From positions 57,824 to 121,823 of IMG/VR virus record IMGVR_UViG_3300021962_000035: a DNA stretch of 64,000 nucleotides; one strand, given 5' to 3'. The notes beneath the pieces are model-generated. The model was given only the letters and a program-made list of their open reading frames with translations. It was not told where the DNA came from and ran no database searches. Below are positions 16,377 to 27,600 of this stretch, piece after piece. Source of the stretch: a virus. Position numbers and translations under genes: made by a program. Position 1 is the stretch's first letter; each line of letters begins with the position of its first letter.

Positions 16377-18101
16377 ATGAACATTTTTAAGAAAAATAAC
16401 ATCCTGATTAACGGTCTATTAAATGACACGTTTACTTTTTTGCAGGACACATATAACCAAACGGCTAATTTATTTACCGTTGCATCTGCATGGGGACAAA
16501 TACTATTTGTTCTCCAGAATCTTTCTCAGATGATCTTATATTTCATTGAGGATTCAATCACTGAGCTTAACATGGAGCAAGCAACTAGAGATTACTCAGT
16601 CAGAAGTTTAGCTAGAATAGCTGGGTATGACCCAGGAAGAGCTTCTGCTGCTCAGGGAGAAGTTACGCTTTCATGGAACAGGAGAGAATCTGATGTTGGC
16701 GGAAGTGCGGTCATAATAAACAATAACGCTTTAATAAGATGCCAAGAAAATGGTAAAGTCTATGCTTTAGTTTTTGGTTCATCTAGAGTAACCATTCAGC
16801 TTAGCGGAAGTTATCCTGCATTGAGAACTAAAATAGCTCAGGGAGAATTTCAGACATCCGTTGTTACCGGTACAGGTAACGCTCTCCAAAGTTTCAATCT
16901 ACCTTCAAGCACTGGTGCTTATCTAGACCAATTTTATGTTAACGTTTATGTAAACGAGGAGAAATGGAGAAGATATGATTCACTATATGACATACCTCTA
17001 AATGGAAAGGGATTCATGGTAAGAACAGGGATTCAAGAAGGCCTTGATATTTATTTCGGTAATTCTAACTTTGGTATGATCCCTCAGAGAGGATCAAGGA
17101 TAAGAATAGAATATTTACAGACATCGGGTTCTTCAGGAAATGCGAATTCTACAAAAGATAAGGGTCTAACCTATAAATTCGTTACAACAGGAACAGATCT
17201 ATTTGGTAAAGAAGTTGATTTAAACAATTACCTGGATATCTCTAACCAGATCGATCCTTCTTTTGGTACAAATCCGGAATCTATAAACCTCATAAGACTA
17301 GTTGCTCCGAAAACAAGTAGATCCTTCGTTTTTGCAAATGCACAGAACTATGAGATATTCTTAAATAAATTGGGAATATTTTCACAGATCCAAGCATTCT
17401 CCACTTTCGATGACGAGTATCTGGATGATGATAACGTTATTTACATTTTCTTGGTACCTGATATAACACTAAACATTTCTTCTAATGAGGATTATTTCGA
17501 TATACCGGTATCTAATTTCCTTCTTACGACTGCACAGAAAAACAAGGTTATAAATCTTATAGAGGATTCAGGTTCAATGATAGCAACAACCGTTGTTAAA
17601 ATTGTCGAACCTACTGTAGCTAGATTTGTAGGTAATGCGGTTATAACAATGTTTGAGGGATATGATCCTGAAACGATCCGACAAGCTATAAGAAAGAAAA
17701 TTTCAGAATACATGCTGAATCTTAAAAGAAGAGATTTTATACCTAAGTCTGACATGATTGCTTTAATTGAATCTGTAGAGGGTGTGGATTCAGTTTCCTT
17801 CTATTTCGTTGGGGAAGCAAATGAAAAGAATCAGCAGCTTATGAGTGGATTAAGCAACGTTAGTCAGGAGCAATTACAGCAACAGGTTGGATTAAATGAA
17901 TTTGGTGATATAATTATAGGAAGAAATCAATTGGTAGTTCTTAGAGGTGGATGGACGGATAGAAACGGAACAGAATATCAGACTGGTATAGTTACAGGTA
18001 AACCTGGACCTTTAAATATAAGCATATCTAAAGTGGTTCCGATGAATTTTAACATGTCTCTAAATTCAGAGATGAAAGCTCAACTTATAAGCAATAAATA
18101 A
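16377..18101 (+). CDS. gp6/J-like baseplate wedge protein
   Basis: The 574-residue protein is typical of baseplate J/gp6 proteins, which form the ring of wedges around the hub. Near the N-terminus a helical region leads to RDYSVRSLARIAGYDPGRASAAQGEV, the conserved approach to the J core. The middle is beta-rich (IRCQENGKVYALV and later strands), and the C-terminal region has VEPTVARFVGNAVI followed by ETIRQAIRKKISEYML, as seen before the terminal domain of J-like proteins. It follows gp25 by nine bases. Its last base is shared with the start codon of the next gene (TAATG). Confidence 0.8.
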   Translation: MNIFKKNNILINGLLNDTFTFLQDTYNQTANLFTVASAWGQILFVLQNLSQMILYFIEDSITELNMEQATRDYSVRSLARIAGYDPGRASAAQGEVTLSWNRRESDVGGSAVIINNNALIRCQENGKVYALVFGSSRVTIQLSGSYPALRTKIAQGEFQTSVVTGTGNALQSFNLPSSTGAYLDQFYVNVYVNEEKWRRYDSLYDIPLNGKGFMVRTGIQEGLDIYFGNSNFGMIPQRGSRIRIEYLQTSGSSGNANSTKDKGLTYKFVTTGTDLFGKEVDLNNYLDISNQIDPSFGTNPESINLIRLVAPKTSRSFVFANAQNYEIFLNKLGIFSQIQAFSTFDDEYLDDDNVIYIFLVPDITLNISSNEDYFDIPVSNFLLTTAQKNKVINLIEDSGSMIATTVVKIVEPTVARFVGNAVITMFEGYDPETIRQAIRKKISEYMLNLKRRDFIPKSDMIALIESVEGVDSVSFYFVGEANEKNQQLMSGLSNVSQEQLQQQVGLNEFGDIIIGRNQLVVLRGGWTDRNGTEYQTGIVTGKPGPLNISISKVVPMNFNMSLNSEMKAQLISNK

Positions 18102-18631
18102 TGGAAAAATTTTCACCTTTCTTCCCCGATCTAAAGAAGGATATTAATTATACGGTATCCGGAATAAAACCCCGTACCAATAATACAACTTTCTATAACT
18201 CTAAGGATGCTTATCCTACACAGGCTCTTGCTGAGGATAGAGCAATTAACATAGGATGCTCTGGCTATCGAAGAATCATAGTTAGCGGCACAGGCGAATA
18301 TAAATTTTCACCTTGCTCTGATGCTAATGAATATAAAACAATTATGAAAGCTATGCCTAAGATTCCGGTTGAGAGAAGGTATTACGAATATGATCCGACA
18401 TCAAATATCTATGATATAAGGGATAGCTTTAATGACAATCTCTATAATGGTTTCGAATATAAAGATCAAATATTAAAGAGATCTTTAGCTAATGCTATGT
18501 ACAGAGATCCCATTAAAGAAGCAATACTGGGTTACTTCAATAGAGTAGTTTTTGGGTTGATCGAAACAACAAAGCAAATTAAAAATTTTGTTAACTATAC
18601 AGTTAAGAAAAACAACAGAAGAGTTTTTTAA
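18101..18631 (+). CDS. Hypothetical baseplate-region protein (176 aa)
   Basis: The ATG shares one base with the previous stop (TAATG), indicating coupled translation with the gp6-like gene. The N-terminal half has YPTQALAEDRAINIGCSGYR, suggesting a short repeat-like strand-helix unit. The C-terminal half is helical and basic. No family is recognised. Position between gp6-like and the giant wedge protein suggests a wedge accessory. Confidence 0.65.
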   Translation: MEKFSPFFPDLKKDINYTVSGIKPRTNNTTFYNSKDAYPTQALAEDRAINIGCSGYRRIIVSGTGEYKFSPCSDANEYKTIMKAMPKIPVERRYYEYDPTSNIYDIRDSFNDNLYNGFEYKDQILKRSLANAMYRDPIKEAILGYFNRVVFGLIETTKQIKNFVNYTVKKNNRRVF

Positions 18632-18634
18632 AGT

Positions 18635-21600
18635 ATGTCAAATTTTTTCTACAGAAGGCTTAATTTTTATGATAAAACTGGAAGTCCATTAAATTTCGAA
18701 TATATCGGAGCTACTGGACCGAGCGAGCTTGATCTTAAATTTACCTACATAACTAACTCGTCTGTTTCTAGCTCGGGTGCATGTTCAGTTGCTCAACTTG
18801 ATAATAACACGTCACCTTACATAGACTTAAATCCTACTGATTTAAACGGGTACTACATAAACAGTTGGGCAACGGAAGCAAATGATTATATTCTAAATGG
18901 AGCTGATGTATTTCTATACGGAAGAATTGCAGGTCAGAATGAATTCAGCGCAAAGATAACTTCGGTTGTTGACAATTCAACATATTACAGAGTAAACTTC
19001 GAAACTGATAGCGTATCTGGACAGGAGTTAATAAGCTTGGATAATCAGATATATTTCAACACTGTCTATACAAATAGACCGGGTGGATATTTTAAGGGTA
19101 ACATATATTTCGATCCGGTTTCTTCTGGACTTTACGAAAACCAGCAGATATTCATAGTACAGCTACTCGAATCTTCTGGTAATTTTGAATACGGACTTCC
19201 ACACACTGGGGTAACTGGAGCTACTGCAGGTGTATGGAGAACTAGATGGTACAATGACAGCTACGGCGAAACTGATGTATCTGAAATACTTTTTACTTAC
19301 AAGATCGAAGACCAGTTAGAGGGGGGTGAAGGCAAACCTCTTATAGTTAGCTACCCAAACATAGTTTATAGTGTTGATGCAGATCCTACTGACTCATTGA
19401 CTGGAAACGGATACGTTTCAACAAGCACTGTTAGTTCAGAGGCTCTTTCGATTAACGTTGCAATTAACGCAACAGATCTTGCTTCAAATATTTACGAGAG
19501 AAAATTAATAGTAGAAGATATCAGTAGTGGAACCCCACAGAAGGTAATTGAGATAGATTTCTATGGTGAAATTATTGGCGAGGATGAAAGATTTGATATA
19601 ATGCTTCGAAATATAGGTAGAGCTTTCTACCAAGAAGATTCGATTATATTAAGAGATCACGATCCGAATGAGCCCCTTCCGAATTATTTGGAAATAAACG
19701 AGAAAAGGAAAGAGCTACTTGTAGCAGGAGAGGAAATTTTTCCTTATTTGGGAAGTTATAAGGGGCTTATAAATGTAATAAAATTTTTCGGGTATCAGGA
19801 TCTTAGAATAAAGGAGTATTGGTTAAATCTTCAATACCAAAGCTTGAAGCTGGAATCGCCTTTGCAACAGAATGCACAGTTTCTTAGGGCGATAAAGAAT
19901 CAGCAGAAAGGTGGATATTCCCAAAGCTACCAGATAGGAGATGTATTAGACAATCCAAATTCAGGTAAATATAAGCTGGTTCAGACATATGGACCCGACG
20001 GGAACGGTAACTACGTGTTAGATGTTTCTTCAGAGGAAACCTTGCTTCCTAGCAGAACCTATAAAAAGACCTCCCTATTCGGTCTCTATTACGATATAAA
20101 TAAGACAACCGGATATGATTCTGATTTTGGATATCCTGAGGTTATAGATTCTTTTCAGTTTACTCAAGAGGAAGTTCTTATAAAGATGTTTGCACTAAAG
20201 GAAAGGCTCAAGAGAGATTATCTTCCTTTAAACGCAAGAATCATAGACATCACGGGCGAGGGTATTTACTTCAACGTTTATAATACTAAGGCTTGGACCG
20301 ATGTTATGGAAAGACCTGACATCGAATCAGGATTTTATACTGACATAAAGGTTACACCGGATTTTGGATTTTTAGAAGATCTTAGAAATTTCTCAACAAG
20401 ACCTTTAGCAAATTCAATACAAACCCCAAGCTCATACAATAATTATTATAAAATCGAATCCAGCGTTGGCGGCGGAACCGGAAGTGCTATGTATTTCTCC
20501 GGAATTCCTGCAACGGGACCGAATCCTTTATTGACGGTAACCGCGGGTAAAACATACGAATTTAGTTTCGATACAGATGGATTTGATCTCTACATAACAA
20601 CCGATAGCTCTTTAAATCAGAGCGATCCTATCGGATTAACTGGAAATGGTGCAACTGCGGGTTCTTCTAGTATTGTTTGGTATGTAAATCCTCAGCAGAC
20701 ATCTCCTGTTTATTATTATTCTTCGCCCAATAAGGCACTTCTGAATGGTGTGATCAATGTCTTGCCTTCCGAATTATCTGATCTTGGTAATATAATAGAC
20801 CCTCTTTCATTCCAACAGAATTATAGTGCAAATCAGAATCAATCACTTATAAGTTCAATAAGCGAATTCTATACACTTAAACAGAATTCCGACCTAGTTG
20901 AACTTGGAGATGGGAAATACGATCCACCTGCCTACATAGATCCTGTAACGGGACTCCAATACCAGACACCGATAGGAATGCCTATTATATTGGAGTTGAT
21001 CAGAGACATATGGTCTTGGGATGAGCTTAACATAAGCTGGTCTTCATTATTAATACCTTCGTTCAAAGTTGGAAGCAGGGTATTGTATAAACCCACAAAC
21101 ATATATGGAACGGTTACTAGCGTTGATTACTCTACAGGGATCTACGATATTTTACTCGATAATTCAACTACAGTAACAACTGACGAGTCCTCCTTATTTT
21201 CAAGCATCCAAAATTACACCATACTTAACTGGAAGAACGTAGATTTCTCAAACATGGTTGATATTGAATGGATCATAAATAAACCAGCAACACAACAAGG
21301 AAGCCCTTATAATTTTCAATTTAGAGGATCTATACTGGACTTTTATACATTAGCCCACTTTGTACCATACACTGGGGTTTATCAAGTAACTTGCAACGTT
21401 TATGATGCGTTTAATGCTAAAACAGTAGCAATCAAGAATGGAGCTATAACAGTTAGTCCTAAAGTTATAGATATCGATGCTTGGTCTAGATTTAGAGAGG
21501 TTGAAGACTATAGATGGAGAAATGTATATAGGGGATGGGACGATTACAGCTCTATCTGGGAATATCCCGCCGAGGGAAAATCTATAGAAGTTCTGGAAAG

Positions 21601-22813
21601 AACAATTCCTGCGGAAATACTTGATTTTGCAACATACGGTAATAAATCAGAAGAAGGACAGGATGTTTACGTCAAGGTCAACCCTGATCCAATAGGTGCA
21701 ACCGGATACGTTTCTTTTACCCAGTCTGAAATATCAATAAGCGACATATCATCGTATTTAATAATATCTGGACAATATGGTTTAGCAACAATAACTTGTT
21801 CAACTGCTCACGGTTTACAAACGGGAGACGAAGTAACTTTACTTAACACAATTTCTCAGCTAACTGGAAGATGGGTGGTGACGGTGCCTTCCGGATCAAC
21901 TACCACTTTTAAGATTCCTGTAACAATGGAATCTACTTGGAACTTTACTTATATTCAAACCGGTCCTACTAGAATCTCTGTTGATACATCAATATACCCA
22001 AATCAGTATTTTACTGGAACTGGATCTGTCTCAGTTTATGCTGGGGGCAGACTTATTGGATCAGCTGAAACGGGGGATTCCCTATACAGAACAGCTAATG
22101 CTATAGTTTCCTCTGTAAATTCATTGAGAACTTACCCCGATTATTTCGCATCTTGCTCAGATCCTGGCCTAGACCCTGTTACTGTTGTTATCAGTGCTCC
22201 GGATGAATTAGGCGCAGATCAAAACGGCGTGGCACTGGCTTTTGAAGTTAGCGGATCGCTATCAATATCATCAGCTTCTACTGGATTGACAGGTGGGGTC
22301 ACAGCAGAGGAAACTTACGTATACTGGACAGAGTCTAGTGAATCCCTGCCCAACTCAAATCTTAAATATTGGGGAACAAAGAGGATAAACTGGAACATAT
22401 TCTCTGATAATAACTGGGATAATGGATACGCACACACGTGGTTCGATTATGAATTTAATAATGATTGGCTAGGTGGTTATGAATTACATAATATTAATCC
22501 CGGTGATTTTATAAAGATTAGCACGGCTAATGAATTTGACCCATTCCCAATCGGTATAACAGTTCAGCCTGGAGTTTCCGCTCTAACTATACAGGAGTTA
22601 TCAAATCAGTTAAATAACGCTTCAGATCCTAATCTGACTAATTTTTATTACAGACCCATACCAAACGAGAGCGGTAGCTTACCTTTAAACTCTCCGCCGA
22701 TAAACTTGTCAATATCTAATTCGGTTGTTTCCGCATCTGGATATTTAGCACCTCCTAGTATACTTGGGGGTAATGGATTATTAGTAGCTTCTTTCAATTA
22801 CACTGCGGTGTAA
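18635..22813 (+). CDS. Giant baseplate wedge protein, gp7 position (1392 aa)
   Basis: The protein follows gp25 and gp6 in T4 gp7 position. A conserved-looking region at about 310-400 (MLRNIGRAFYQED, then FPYLGSYKGLINVIKFFGYQDL) reads like the core of gp7-like wedge proteins. Later segments include a KOW/Tudor-like barrel (GSRVLYKPTNIYGTVTSV), a helix-rich part (DAWSRFREVEDYRWRN), and a beta domain of FCCH type (TAHGLQTGDEVTLLN). Scattered TGxTG loops occur, as in other virion proteins here. It is much larger than T4 gp7 is known to need for its core, so extra adhesive domains appear to have been added. Homology is by pattern and synteny. Confidence 0.6.
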   Translation: MSNFFYRRLNFYDKTGSPLNFEYIGATGPSELDLKFTYITNSSVSSSGACSVAQLDNNTSPYIDLNPTDLNGYYINSWATEANDYILNGADVFLYGRIAGQNEFSAKITSVVDNSTYYRVNFETDSVSGQELISLDNQIYFNTVYTNRPGGYFKGNIYFDPVSSGLYENQQIFIVQLLESSGNFEYGLPHTGVTGATAGVWRTRWYNDSYGETDVSEILFTYKIEDQLEGGEGKPLIVSYPNIVYSVDADPTDSLTGNGYVSTSTVSSEALSINVAINATDLASNIYERKLIVEDISSGTPQKVIEIDFYGEIIGEDERFDIMLRNIGRAFYQEDSIILRDHDPNEPLPNYLEINEKRKELLVAGEEIFPYLGSYKGLINVIKFFGYQDLRIKEYWLNLQYQSLKLESPLQQNAQFLRAIKNQQKGGYSQSYQIGDVLDNPNSGKYKLVQTYGPDGNGNYVLDVSSEETLLPSRTYKKTSLFGLYYDINKTTGYDSDFGYPEVIDSFQFTQEEVLIKMFALKERLKRDYLPLNARIIDITGEGIYFNVYNTKAWTDVMERPDIESGFYTDIKVTPDFGFLEDLRNFSTRPLANSIQTPSSYNNYYKIESSVGGGTGSAMYFSGIPATGPNPLLTVTAGKTYEFSFDTDGFDLYITTDSSLNQSDPIGLTGNGATAGSSSIVWYVNPQQTSPVYYYSSPNKALLNGVINVLPSELSDLGNIIDPLSFQQNYSANQNQSLISSISEFYTLKQNSDLVELGDGKYDPPAYIDPVTGLQYQTPIGMPIILELIRDIWSWDELNISWSSLLIPSFKVGSRVLYKPTNIYGTVTSVDYSTGIYDILLDNSTTVTTDESSLFSSIQNYTILNWKNVDFSNMVDIEWIINKPATQQGSPYNFQFRGSILDFYTLAHFVPYTGVYQVTCNVYDAFNAKTVAIKNGAITVSPKVIDIDAWSRFREVEDYRWRNVYRGWDDYSSIWEYPAEGKSIEVLERTIPAEILDFATYGNKSEEGQDVYVKVNPDPIGATGYVSFTQSEISISDISSYLIISGQYGLATITCSTAHGLQTGDEVTLLNTISQLTGRWVVTVPSGSTTTFKIPVTMESTWNFTYIQTGPTRISVDTSIYPNQYFTGTGSVSVYAGGRLIGSAETGDSLYRTANAIVSSVNSLRTYPDYFASCSDPGLDPVTVVISAPDELGADQNGVALAFEVSGSLSISSASTGLTGGVTAEETYVYWTESSESLPNSNLKYWGTKRINWNIFSDNNWDNGYAHTWFDYEFNNDWLGGYELHNINPGDFIKISTANEFDPFPIGITVQPGVSALTIQELSNQLNNASDPNLTNFYYRPIPNESGSLPLNSPPINLSISNSVVSASGYLAPPSILGGNGLLVASFNYTAV

Positions 22814-22852
22814 AAAGATGTTTTTGATAATTACATAGACTCTTAGACTAGG

Positions 22853-22860
22853 GATATATA
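22853..22860 (+). promoter_or_regulatory. Candidate late-type promoter element (GATATATA)
   Basis: GATATATA ends 25 bp before the ATG at 22886, in a 72-bp gap. The downstream bases (ATTAAATTAAA) are nearly the same as after the element at 51084. Confidence 0.55.
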
Positions 22861-22885
22861 ATTAAATTAAATTGTAATTCTTTAA

Positions 22886-24646
22886 ATGTCTTTAACAATA
22901 ACTCAGGGAGATTATGTATACTATCAGGACACCAGTTCGGGTGGTCCTAACGGATGGACATGGAATTTCTCTGGAGGTAGCCCAACCGGTTCTACTGCTC
23001 AGAACCCTTTAGTTAGATATCTCTCCCCATCAACTCCTGGATTCGATACCGTTTTAACCGCATCAAAAACAATACCAGGGGGAATCATTCTAACATCAGT
23101 TAAAACCGAACCTAACCTTATAAAGGTCAATGCAGAAAATCTTACTGTTTCTTTAAGTGCAACTCCATCAACTATAAGAATGAGCCAAAACGTGGTGTAT
23201 GGTGCTAGTGGACCTACTGGTAACCTATCATACTATACATGGTCTTTAGCAGGAACTGCAGGATACACAGGTTTGACTGCAAGTCAGTCTCTTAACGTTA
23301 TTAATTGGCTGACTCTTACCGGATCCGAATTGGGAGCAACTTATTCTACTTATTCTACATCGTCCAGTGTTACTGTTACCAGTATATTGTCAAACACCGC
23401 AAATTCTACGGTGAATGTCACTTATAGCAAGAATGGTCCGGTAGAGATCTATAACTATCTTGATATAGATATTTATCAACCAAACGTAAGCTATTCCACC
23501 ACTACTGCTGTTGCTGGGGGTGCACTTTTAACATCAAATCCTACCCTGGCACTATCTGGGTCCGGATATCTTTTTAATATCGATACTCATGCATCAGTCC
23601 CTAAAAATATAGACAATCAATATTTTAGAGCCCATGGGGAATTTCTTGCTTACTTTTCCCCTTCAATGGATTTTGCTTATCTTAGCCAGTATGGTTATAT
23701 TCCGGGACAACTGGTAACAGCTTTTAATGCACTGACCCTGTGTGGCCTGACACCTCCTCCATTGACGAGATATACCCAGGGAAACTATATGCTTCCTGGT
23801 GATATTGGAACTTATTTCGGAGACCAGTTTATTTTCGCCGATGTTCTTTCAGTGACTAAGACTCTTGTAGATAATAGATATTGGGCTGTCTCAGATGTTG
23901 AATCGATTGTGTTTAGCGATACTTCTGTTGCTTCTCAGTCTTCCAGATCTCTAGAAATTGCAAACGCTACTATATTCTTTCCTGTGGCTTGTAAAGAGAA
24001 CATAGACGGAGGATATACCGGGTTTTCTACGGGGAAGGGCGGAATTTGCTTACCTTCATCCAGTTTTGCCATAGGAAACCCTGAAATACACCTATTCTTT
24101 AACATAGAATACAGCCCAACCGGAAGTATATCAACCATAAATCCTGCATTGACACATCAGATAGATATTCCAATTTCTATGGGGGGATCAGTCGGAAATA
24201 CCCCCGATGGAAGCTTGATAACCGCTCAAGACTCTGCATTCGGTACCTTTTATGGAATTGCATCATTGATAAATACGGAGTTAACAAATCAGGGATATTC
24301 CGCGTATATCCAAGCGGAGGCTTCGCCCGCATATGCATGGGGAAAGGGACAAAATTCTTCGGGTGTTTTTTATAATGCGAATGAATTCCAGGGATTGAAG
24401 ATATCAATAATAGACAGAGGTCCTACCGGGCCTGCAAACCAATTAATTACAAGAATAACGATAACTGATAACGGCCCTTGGCCTATACCTTCAAATCCAG
24501 CTAACACGTATTCTGCTACAGGACTAACGGGAGGAATTACAGCAAACTGGTTAGGCTTTTATAATGACTATATAGCAAATCCTTGGCAAATTACAAATCA
24601 GGCGGATTCTCAACCTAGAAGAGAATGGTATTTTGGATTACCTTAA
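22886..24646 (+). CDS. Virion protein with N-terminal PKD-like domain (586 aa)
   Basis: The first ~75 residues look like a PKD-type Ig fold: W-T-W-N-F-S-G-G-S-P around 24-33, then NPLVRYLSPSTPG and a Thr/Val strand, fitting the WxFGDG...P...Y..PG pattern. The rest is beta-rich, Ser/Thr/Gly-rich and of unknown type, with TGLTGG and GPTG loops. PKD domains commonly mediate extracellular binding, so a tail fibre or baseplate adhesin is likely. It has its own candidate promoter and is not clearly related to a T4 protein. Confidence 0.6.
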   Translation: MSLTITQGDYVYYQDTSSGGPNGWTWNFSGGSPTGSTAQNPLVRYLSPSTPGFDTVLTASKTIPGGIILTSVKTEPNLIKVNAENLTVSLSATPSTIRMSQNVVYGASGPTGNLSYYTWSLAGTAGYTGLTASQSLNVINWLTLTGSELGATYSTYSTSSSVTVTSILSNTANSTVNVTYSKNGPVEIYNYLDIDIYQPNVSYSTTTAVAGGALLTSNPTLALSGSGYLFNIDTHASVPKNIDNQYFRAHGEFLAYFSPSMDFAYLSQYGYIPGQLVTAFNALTLCGLTPPPLTRYTQGNYMLPGDIGTYFGDQFIFADVLSVTKTLVDNRYWAVSDVESIVFSDTSVASQSSRSLEIANATIFFPVACKENIDGGYTGFSTGKGGICLPSSSFAIGNPEIHLFFNIEYSPTGSISTINPALTHQIDIPISMGGSVGNTPDGSLITAQDSAFGTFYGIASLINTELTNQGYSAYIQAEASPAYAWGKGQNSSGVFYNANEFQGLKISIIDRGPTGPANQLITRITITDNGPWPIPSNPANTYSATGLTGGITANWLGFYNDYIANPWQITNQADSQPRREWYFGLP

Positions 24647-24669
24647 TAATAATGAGATATCGGAAATAA

Positions 24670-24677
24670 AATATATA
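24670..24677 (+). promoter_or_regulatory. Candidate late-type promoter element (AATATATA variant)
   Basis: AATATATA ends 19 bp before the ATG at 24697. The same variant occurs on the minus strand at 86-93 and 29669-29676. Confidence 0.45.
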
Positions 24678-24696
24678 ATTTACACTAGAAAATTAA

Positions 24697-27600
24697 ATGC
24701 CTAACAGTTCAATCTACATAAATCAAATAGCTTTAGATCAGGAATTCTATGTCTGGGCTTCGGGACAGGATCTTAGAAGATTCAATGGTTCCACTTGGGA
24801 ATATTATGACTCTACAAATTCTGCTGTTCCCTCTGCATCTCCTTACTATATGGACACCAGATCTATATCTATGGATAATGAGGATAAAGTATGGGTTGGA
24901 GCAGCTCAGGGATTAACGGCAGGATTTAATGATGTTGCTGTTTTTTATGTAAATACTAATAAAGTCACCGAGGGTAGAAGCTGGAATTTTAGTGATTTGG
25001 GAACATTTACTCAACCACAGGAGGTTTCCTTAGTTCACGCCTGTCAGTTTGGCGACGATATCCTTGCCTTTATTAACCCACTTAACGGTGTTGGTGGAAC
25101 TGCTGGTGTTAGTGCATATACTAGGATTACTGGTGTTACCGGGGGGAGACTTTTTTACTATTTGAAGGAAACCGACCAGTGGAAGGAAACTGTCGAAAAT
25201 TACACTTGGCCACACATATACGATATAAAAACCAAAGGGTATGGAGGGTTGGATTATTTCTACTATATGGGGACCTCAGAGGGTCTTTTTGTTGTACCTC
25301 AGGGATCTTTACAAACTTTAACACTAACGGACGGATCTGAATATATTCAACAGGCAAAAGTTTATAACACTAGCACTAGTGGGATAATCTCCGATAATAT
25401 TTACTGTCTAGATTTTGACGAGAATGGAAATCTTTGGATGGGCACTGACTCGGGACTTTCATATTTTAATGGAAAGGAATTTTGGAATTATGGTGTCACT
25501 GGAGGCCCAATAAGTTCTATAAAGTCTAGAGAAAATGGGCATGTATTTTACTCCAAAGGTGACGGGGAGCTTTTAAACGGTACAGGTATTTGGCATTTTA
25601 ATGGTACTACACACACTCAATTCAATACATCTAATTCATCCTTACTAAGCGACGATGTGCTCGATATAAAGCTAATAGAGCACGGTACGACTCAGGAATC
25701 TTTAACTATCCACGAGAACGATCTTTGGGTTCTTGGATATAACACTATTTCTCTTTTTGATTACGATATTCCGCATGTTTACGCCTCTTCTAAGTACGCT
25801 GGAGCAACGGGATGGAACTTTACATACTATACACCCACCGGAGGAGCAGCTCCTCTACCAAAGGTAAACAAATACACATGGACATATCCTGAGTGGATGG
25901 TTTATCAAACAGAATACTTAGCTGATAAGCATCCTGGTTTAGATCCAGATAACCTATTTTTGACTACGAAATTAAGTGATATAGCAGACGGAAGAGCGGG
26001 TAAACAAGCTTATTGGAACAATTGGCCTTTGCCTTCTTTCGAGCAGGATCAAACATCCGAATCTATACAACCTGCTGCTTGGGAAGATGCTATTTCTTAT
26101 ATTTCAGGTGCTTCAGGTAATATCGGAATGCTTAAAGTAACATCCGCTACAACACAGACTTTTCTGGGCGATAAAAAATATTACGTTGGTGGATACATTC
26201 AGCCTGACATTTACACAGGGACTTACTCTATTCAATTTGGATATTACGAGGATTCAACCCCAGCAATACTATCAGGTTATGGTCCTAGCTTAAATTCGGG
26301 TACTTCTTCGACATACAACTCGATGAACAACGGAAAAACTGGATTCGTAGTATCATATTCCGAAAGCGGTAATGTCGATTCTATACTTCCATTTAAAGGA
26401 TTTAGTACAGAGGTTCAGAGCTTATGTGCAAGTGACGATGGACTTTATTTATATGCCTCTGGTACTTTTGATAAATTCATCGAAGTCGGTGAATTTGTAT
26501 GGGGAGCATATGAAAATTTAAGCGGACCAACAGGAGCTACCGGTTCTCCTATAGGAATAACTAATTCTATGGTTCCCGGAGCTACCTCAGGCTCTTATGC
26601 TGGAATAGGAACACCTTCTAACGGAACTCTTATTCTTTCTGCCTCTTGGTTGGTCTCGATTGGCAGCGGTGATGCTGTAGCTTCAACTTATTGTGATTTT
26701 GGATTCAATGGTATAGCAGCAGGAACCGGTGGAAAATATAGTGATGTTAATATAGTTTATCTTAACTTCCTAGATTCTGGAAGTACTAATAGATCTTCGA
26801 CAATTCTTGCTAGATTAACCGGACAAACCATAGTAATTACTCAGGGTAGTAATACTGCATATTACAGAATAGATCAGATTTACAGAGACGGAAATTCATT
26901 TGGGATCAGAACTACCTATCAAAGTGGTGCTACAGTTTCATTCCCTTATAATAACGGAGCTTCAATTACCATAAGCTTTTATGATCGATATAGTACTGTT
27001 TATCCATATACTCTTTATAATGGGTCGTCCCAGGCAAATTCTAAAGCAATTTATGTTGCCAAGATAGGAAGAGATTTGGGTGACTCCTCAACATTTGCTG
27101 ATATAAATGGAGTTACTGGAGATTACCCAAGAAGTGTAAGAAAAAGATATAGAGTAAATTCGTTTAGATACTTTCCGCCAGTTTCGACGTATCCCGGAGG
27201 AACTGCAAGTACCAAAATAGATTCGTCCAAGTATTACGTAAATCTTGCTATAACCCACACTGCAAGTACTCCTGTTACTTTTAATGCTCTAAAAAATCAA
27301 TGGAATAGAACCACTGATTTACCAACGAGTCTTTCTTATATTGGGGATTCAGCATCAAATCAATTTGGAGCTTATGTTAAATTGGATTCCGATAATTTGG
27401 ATTTAGTCGAGATTGCTAATACTTCGGGGTCAACTGGAGGATTTTCTATAGGAGACATCAAATCAGCTAATAACGAAAGCGGAGTAATTATAACAGGTCA
27501 ATCCTCTGGAACTTTTAACATGATGGGCATAGAGGTTCTACACCCTTCGCCATCAGCAACTAAAAACTATCCATTCTACTTAATATCTGGGGCAACTGCT